The position numbers and the translations under genes are program-made. This document shows, one piece after another, positions 6,571-6,696 of a stretch of 6,696 nucleotides of DNA. The notes below the pieces were generated by a model. It saw only the letters and a program-made list of their open reading frames with translations, ran no database searches and was not told the origin of the DNA. Source of the DNA: Alphaproteobacteria bacterium MarineAlpha10_Bin3. GTDB lineage: Bacteria > Pseudomonadota > Alphaproteobacteria > UBA8366 > GCA-2717185. The stretch spans positions 1-6,696 of the forward strand of contig PTKA01000078.1 of assembly GCA_002937525.1 (NCBI GenBank), given 5' to 3'. Position 1 is the stretch's first letter, and every line of letters begins with the position of its first letter.

Positions 6571-6696
6571 TCAGCCTCCGCCTATCGGCCGCAAAAGTTG
6601 ATACAGCCGGTCGGCCTGAAAAAACAGCACGATACAGCCGGCCGCCGTCAGGCACAGCGCTATCAGGCAAAACACCGGCGCTTCCTTGATCGCCGG
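6571..6696 (-). CDS. C-terminal end of an MrpD/NuoM-like antiporter subunit (partial, start beyond right edge)
   Basis: Only the last 41 residues are present. They read PAIKEAP, then a hydrophobic segment (VFCLIALCLTAAGCIVLFF), then QADRLYQLLRPIGGG. A KEAP-like loop before a final membrane helix and a short tail ending near a proline is typical of the end of MrpD/NuoM-type proton-conducting subunits. The position, one base before the small membrane protein gene and upstream of a complete relative, supports this. It is too short for a firm subunit assignment. Its last codons carry the GGAGG ribosome site for the next gene (6575-6579). Confidence 0.65.
   Translation of the reverse strand, partial: PAIKEAPVFCLIALCLTAAGCIVLFFQADRLYQLLRPIGGG
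6575..6579 (-). promoter_or_regulatory. Ribosome binding site inside the upstream gene's end
   Basis: GGAGG on the minus strand sits five bases before the ATG of the 82-residue protein gene and within the last codons of the antiporter subunit before it. This arrangement lets ribosomes finishing the first gene start the second. Confidence 0.75.

Noticed and set aside
1..6696. Mobile elements, CRISPR arrays, tRNA or rRNA genes, toxin-antitoxin or defence genes
   Set aside because: No repeats with spacers, transposase or integrase motifs, inverted terminal repeats, clover-leaf signals or recognised defence domains were seen on either strand.

Overview
This 6.7-kb window is GC-rich and almost fully coding. 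Purine-rich ribosome binding sites precede most genes. The gene types and sequence style fit an alphaproteobacterium, perhaps near Rhodospirillales; this is inference from protein family resemblance and composition, not a computed placement. There are eight protein genes, two of them cut by the window edges. I see no tRNA, rRNA, CRISPR array, insertion sequence or other mobile element.

Left region (1-2797) looks like a small catabolic locus of unassigned substrate. Three minus-strand genes lie in transcription order as a DUF4392 (D-glutamate cyclase-like) protein, a short-chain dehydrogenase/reductase, and a TfdA-type 2-oxoglutarate/Fe(II) dioxygenase that runs off the left edge. A divergent plus-strand gene encodes a 118-residue single-domain cupin. 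The 75-bp gap between the DUF4392 and cupin genes must hold control elements for both directions, and it contains a short dyad. A plausible scheme is that the dioxygenase hydroxylates a substrate, the SDR oxidises or reduces an alcohol/ketone intermediate and the DUF4392 protein acts on a small acid, but no substrate can be read from the sequence.

Right region (2794-6696) is a second minus-strand series. It begins with the C-terminal tail of one MrpD/NuoM-like proton-conducting antiporter subunit (entering from the right edge). Next come an 82-residue protein with two membrane segments, then a complete 563-residue MrpD/NuoL-like subunit. The series ends with an Atm1-type ABC exporter of 604 residues. 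The first three are packed with a 1-nt gap and an 8-nt overlap, a sign of translational coupling in a multisubunit cation/proton antiporter (Mrp-like) operon. The ABC exporter starts 28 nt further on and may share the transcript.

The two regions meet tail to tail: the cupin and ABC exporter stop codons overlap in one TTAA. The long open frames opposite the real genes are shadows of GC-rich codon use.
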